This document shows, piece after piece, positions 59,413-64,000 of a stretch of DNA of 64,000 nucleotides (position 1 is its first letter; each line of letters starts with the position of its first letter). The notes under the pieces were generated by a model, which searched no databases, was not told the DNA's origin, and saw only the letters and a program-made list of their open reading frames with translations. The DNA is taken from positions 1,049,456-1,113,455 of the forward strand of contig JACBWW010000052.1 of NCBI GenBank assembly GCA_020086605.1, in the 5' to 3' direction. The position numbers were made by a program, and so were the translations under genes. Source of the DNA: Lanius collurio (lineage: Eukaryota; Chordata; Aves; Passeriformes; Laniidae).

Positions 59413-59691
59413 TTGTGGCTGAGGTGCAGATATTGCAGCAGTCTGGATGAAAAAGTTGAAGAGATACTTCTATGCCCATCATGCAATTTAATTCTTTACA
59501 CTTTTAGGAGGAGAGATGTACTGTCTCCAGACCTTTCCACACACAGAACAGTGAAGGATGATGATAAACAGGTACTTGTGCTTGAGAATGAAAGCATTAT
59601 TCAGGAGGCAGAAATAGCTTCACATAGGCAGAAAAATAGTAAGTCTCCGAACACGAAAGGAAACATTTATCATAAGTGGCTTCGATTTTGA
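59413..59691 (+). other. Unrecognised 92-codon open frame, possible exon
   Basis: This frame lies outside any recognised transposon and has less AT-skewed codon content than its neighbours. It shows two CxxC pairs (CRYCSS and CPSCN) about 17 residues apart, a spacing seen in small zinc ribbons. A pyrimidine-rich tract ending TGAGGTGCAG precedes 59431, and AAACAG|GTACTT (donor-like) occurs at 59572/59573, so an exon 59431-59572 can be imagined. None of this is strong. There is no ATG at the start, and I do not recognise the protein. It may well be a chance frame. Confidence 0.2.
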
Positions 59692-62600
59692 TGCCCAAAA
59701 GTCCACAAGGTCACAGAGCTGAAATAAATATGTACTTTATTGCAAGTGGTTCTTTCTTCATGTGGCTTAAATTGCAATTTGCATTCAGGCATGGTTTGAA
59801 TGCTTCTAACAGCCATCCCTCTGCACAGTGCCTGGGCACTGCAGATGCCTCTGCCCTCTGCCTGTGTGGTTTCAGCCTTTTCTTAGCTTCCTTGATATTT
59901 AGGATCCTAGTTGCACTGAACTGCAGAGGAAAGCAAGGAACAATCCAGTGAGTTCACAGATAAAATTAGCTGGAGTCATCTCAATTAATTTATATGTATT
60001 TTACATTTTTCTGGGTTTTTGGCTTCTTGGACCTACTGAAAGGTGATGTAACTAGATATATACTGGAGAATCCCACAACACCAAGGCAAATAAGTATGTC
60101 AGAACTCCTCAGTCTGATTTTTGACTGAGAGGAACAGCTTAGTTTAGAGTCTGCAAAAGGGTAGAGATTAAAGATCTAGTTGAGAGAAAATTAATTTCTG
60201 GTTTTGGCGTGGAACTGGGCTTAGATGTTATATCTACCTTTCCTTGCAAGAAAGATATGAAGAAGAGATGAAGAGAGATATGAAGCTCTTCACCTACCTA
60301 ACTGAGGTTCCTTCCTGCAGTTAATATCCAAATCTCAGTAACTCTCTCAGCTGAGGTCACTGTGATAAAGATGTAAAGATGTGCAGAATAAGAACAGGAT
60401 TCCACTGTGAATTAGAATCCAGTATGCAAAGAAAGACCTTGCTTTACTCTTCTTGGCATAATGGAGTTGGAGCAATGTGTCTGTGCCACTGATTATCACT
60501 TATTCCATTGGACACTAAAAGTGATAGAACACTGTTGTTTCAAAATTGAATCTTATTTATTTACCTGTGACTGCCAGTGTGATCCTGAGGAAGAACAAGC
60601 ATTTCCATTACATGTTCATCCCCCAAATGGTTTCCAGCCTCTCTCAATTGTTAAAAATAAACTAAGACTCTGCTGTGTCTGAAAAGACCTTTCTAGAAAT
60701 GGGAAAGTGTGGTTGGGTACAGAACCTTTGGTAAAGGAAAACTGAGGAGTGGCACTGTATGGTGAAAATATTTATCCAAAGAACAGAACACCACACATAG
60801 ATATGAACTAAAGCTAGATAGGATTTCTTGCTTTTTTCTTTTTTTTTTTTTTTTTAATGTGAAAAAAAACAATGCTTTTGAAGACAATAGAGTGAAATAC
60901 AACTTCACCCCTACTGACAATGTGCCCTCATGTGAACAGACTCTATTTAGCATGCCATGGGTGTGTGTAAATTGAAGAACCCGGGAGCACTTTGCTATTC
61001 TCAGAATGGATCTGCACACTTGCTGTTTTCGCTGCTTGTGTGTCAGGATCAAACTTGTATGTGTACATGCACTGTTTCCTTCAGGAGAAAGGCAGGGTGC
61101 ATGGGCCTGCTACAAGATTAATTTCTTTCATGTTTTTAGGGGTGTCTCATCTAGATAGTAAGAGTTCAGGATGCTGCATAGGGGACACACCTTGTTACCA
61201 TTGGTATGACTGCACTTTCTTTGGACGTTAGAAGTTACTGAAAAGTTATTTTTCTACAAATAAATCTACAATCTGAAATGATAGTGAAGCACCCCTGACA
61301 TCACCCTGCCAAAATTCCCCAATCCCAACTTTATTTTTTGGCCAAGATTGGTTTATTAAGGGAATATGAAATGTTAACTGTTTGAGGTCCTGAGACAGCT
61401 GTCATAATAGGTATGTATCTTCAAGTTAAAACTCTGTATTCTTGATTAAAGATGTTCTAGCCAACATGTGGTTGAGTGGCTACACATCATCATCATCTAG
61501 AAAGTCAGCAAGGCAATTGTACTTGAAGTGCTCTCACAGCAGGGGAAACAGCAAGGATATGTTATTTTGGAATGACACAAGCACGCCCTTCAGCAATGGA
61601 CAGAGCTCATGCTTTGCTGCTCCAGGTCACTCCTCCCCAAGAGTCACAACAGATGTTTTGTTACTCGTCAGCTTAATAGAACTTTGAGAGGACAATTGTT
61701 CTTTGCATTGCCTTCTCTAGCTTTGAAAGCAAACTAGATTTAGAAAAGGGAGCCTGAAATCTTGCAACAAGGCAAAACAGCTGCCATGTTGATGAACAAA
61801 CAACAAACCAAGTCAAATGTGTTTTATATTCTTACTGATATCAATATGACTACTGAGGAAACACATGCATGACAGCCATGGTACTAAATTTTGCTAATTC
61901 ATTCAGCAGACATGCTTTTTTCTTTGTTGGTGGGGGGAATCCAGGCCTTATAGCAAGACAAAAAAGCTGATGGAAGACAGGTGTATTGACCGGAGGGTTC
62001 TATATTCAGCCATTTAAAAATGTTGTTTTCTCATTTTGGAGGACAGAATCTTCAAACAGCTTCAGTGTTTATGGATAATTTACAGAGAAATGAAACTTAG
62101 ATCATCAAACCAGAGACAGAACTAATACAGAGAGTCTTCAAAGAAGTCATACAGTATAAGGAAAACAAAAGCATCAGTTCCCTTCAAATATGAAGCAGGT
62201 GCTAACAGTCACAGAATCTCACTTCTCAACTGGGTACACATAATAGGTTTTAATATGAGCCAACAGTCCACTAAGACATATGGGTAAATTAAAAATATTT
62301 ATTAATAGTTAAAGCACAATTAGAAATACATTATAAAATCAATTATAAGTAATACAATTCAGTATTTGGGCCAAAAAGAATTTCTAATGATTTTTACTTT
62401 TCTACTTATTCCAAATAATGCAGTCATATCTCACTGCAATGAGTACTGGAAATGTTTTAACTTTGTAGGCATTAGTTTAGCCTTCTAATCAGTGCTACTA
62501 ATGACAGATTTTGCTATGACTCTAACTGGGTAAAATTTTTTTGAGAAAAATTACTTATGCTGTTGTCATATGTTCCAGTTAGTTTGTTTAAAAGCATTTC

Positions 62601-64000
62601 AGGGTCAATCGGAAAAAGAAAGCTCTTTTCTGAAACTTAATAAACTTCTACCATAACAGAGAATTAATTGGATTTTTTTTCCTTGTGACAATGTTCAATA
62701 CATTTTAGTTGCAAGGGGACTAAATAGTATCTCTACAAAGCTTTTCCTCTATACATGTGCTCAAAAGCAAATAAAATGATGGGCTGGTCAGCAGAAACAG
62801 TTGAAGCTGGTTTTACGGTCTATGTTTTGGTGAAACAGTGTGGAGGGGGCTGAGTTCAGAGCAAACAATTCTAATGGCATAGATTATGCCTGGAATCCTC
62901 TTCAAAGGACAAAGAATTATTAGAGCATCTTATCTAAGCACCTGCATGGGAAAAGCCCTAGAATTTCATAGAGTTATTTATTAAGTCCAGAATTTATTAA
63001 GGGGAATAGGTTAGACCCTCATTAAAGGCTCATTCACATTAGTAGATATATGTACAATGAATCCAGTGTACCATGTATGAAATTATTTTGAGGAAGAAGT
63101 CTGGAAACTCTTTCCCCACCAACGTGCTGCACCCTGCTGAGAGCTGCTTCACATTCAGGGGAGTTGATGTTGATGCACTCTGAAGACTTGGTAATTCTAT
63201 TTTGTCATCTGGCTCCTTGCAATCCACAAGATATTGTGGTTTCTGAAGACAGCTTTGAGTTCTTACCAACATTATGGAAACTAATTCACATCATTTTACT
63301 TCATTGCTTACATATAGATAGTGTATTTTCCACTTGACCAATGAAGTCGTAAGATTAGAAGTAAAATAATTAACCAATATTGGATAATAAAACAAAAAAA
63401 GATAACTTTTGTAGATGTTTTGTAGATGGTTTCCATGCATCTTTTCATTTTCATGTTTGTTGCCTAGAAACCATAATGTCAAGTACATTGTTATTGCTTA
63501 TATAAATAAATCCGCTAGGACTAATTCTTGAACATCTTCATGCTTGTCATTCTAGGATTATCCTGAAAGTCATTAAATGGTTCATATAATGTGATATGAC
63601 ATCTGTGTGACAAAGACCAGCTATAATGCCTGTTGTCTCACAGACTGGCCAGGGGTTACCCTGTGCTGGGCCTGACTGGGATGGAGTTACACATGTAGTA
63701 ACTGCAAGGTATTTGATACCATAAGATCTTGTGATTGACAATAAAAGCTGTTGGGGAGAACAGAGAGCATGGATTTGAACATGGTTGGCTGATCAAACAC
63801 TGGCTAAGTAGAGACTTGCCTGTGGGGAGTGGGGAGCAATTTGATTTGTTTTGTTTGTTTCTTGGCTTTTGCCATTTGGTTTTGTATAGGAGTGTGTGGT
63901 GTTAGGGTGATTGGGAGACTGCTGCTGTGTTCCCCAAAACTGTCTGAGGCACAAGACCACTCGGGTGCGTTAGTTCAGGCTAGCAGGCTTCTTTCAGCCC
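59692..64000. other. AT-rich single-copy DNA to the window edge, 4.3 kb
   Basis: A T-rich run is at about 60835-60856. Near 63594-63770 there is a GC-richer stretch that starts TGTGATATGACA and has AATAAA at 63740-63745. It could be part of an LTR running toward the right edge, but I could not find a second end or a target duplication. Confidence 0.45.

Noticed and set aside
63594..64000. Possible LTR start at the right edge
   Set aside because: AATAAA and a TG-type start are present, but no second end or duplication could be found.

Overview
This is vertebrate, almost certainly avian, intergenic or intronic DNA. The evidence is the set of CR1 LINE 3' fragments, several ending in the ATTCTRTG-type tail typical of bird CR1, together with many endogenous-retrovirus (ERV) LTRs in AT-rich single-copy sequence. 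The number of fairly young LTRs suggests a songbird, but that is inference. I found no host protein-coding gene, tRNA, rRNA or CRISPR array. Nearly every long open frame lies inside a transposable element.

Layout. 1-4014: the 3' half of an ERV (RNase H, integrase, env SU/TM, 3' LTR), broken by frameshifts and stops; its 5' part lies left of the window. The same ~0.92 kb LTR family recurs as solo LTRs at 4751-5675 (-), 18649-20322 (-, split by a nested LTR), 41063-41983 (-) and, more diverged, 44214-45376 (+). Other LTRs: 9601-~9938 (+), 13377-13994 (-), 17678-18063 (+), 19010-19696 (-, nested), 22608-23875 (+), 36940-37516 (-) and 37559-38391 (+). A short two-LTR element with a gag-like remnant but no pol or env lies at 55501-57252 (+). 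CR1 fragments occur at about 4195, 6190, 14005, 28745, 32150, 32680, 38905, 43240 and 57330 (+), and at 21695 and 47170 (-). The rest is AT-rich DNA with simple repeats and two old tandem duplications.

Target-site duplications read by eye support individual insertions: ATGCTC (17678 LTR), CGGAGC (nested 19010 LTR), GCTTTT (13377 LTR), TCAAGT (36940 LTR), GTGAC (22608 LTR) and CACAA (18649 LTR). They also give an order of events: the 19010 LTR landed inside an already resident LTR.

No new gene system could be supported. The most informative items are the clean nested insertion, the non-autonomous 55.5 kb element with its GC-rich internal block, the ALV-like env joined to a class II-type integrase, and the inverted pair of near-identical LTRs at 3.1-5.7 kb.
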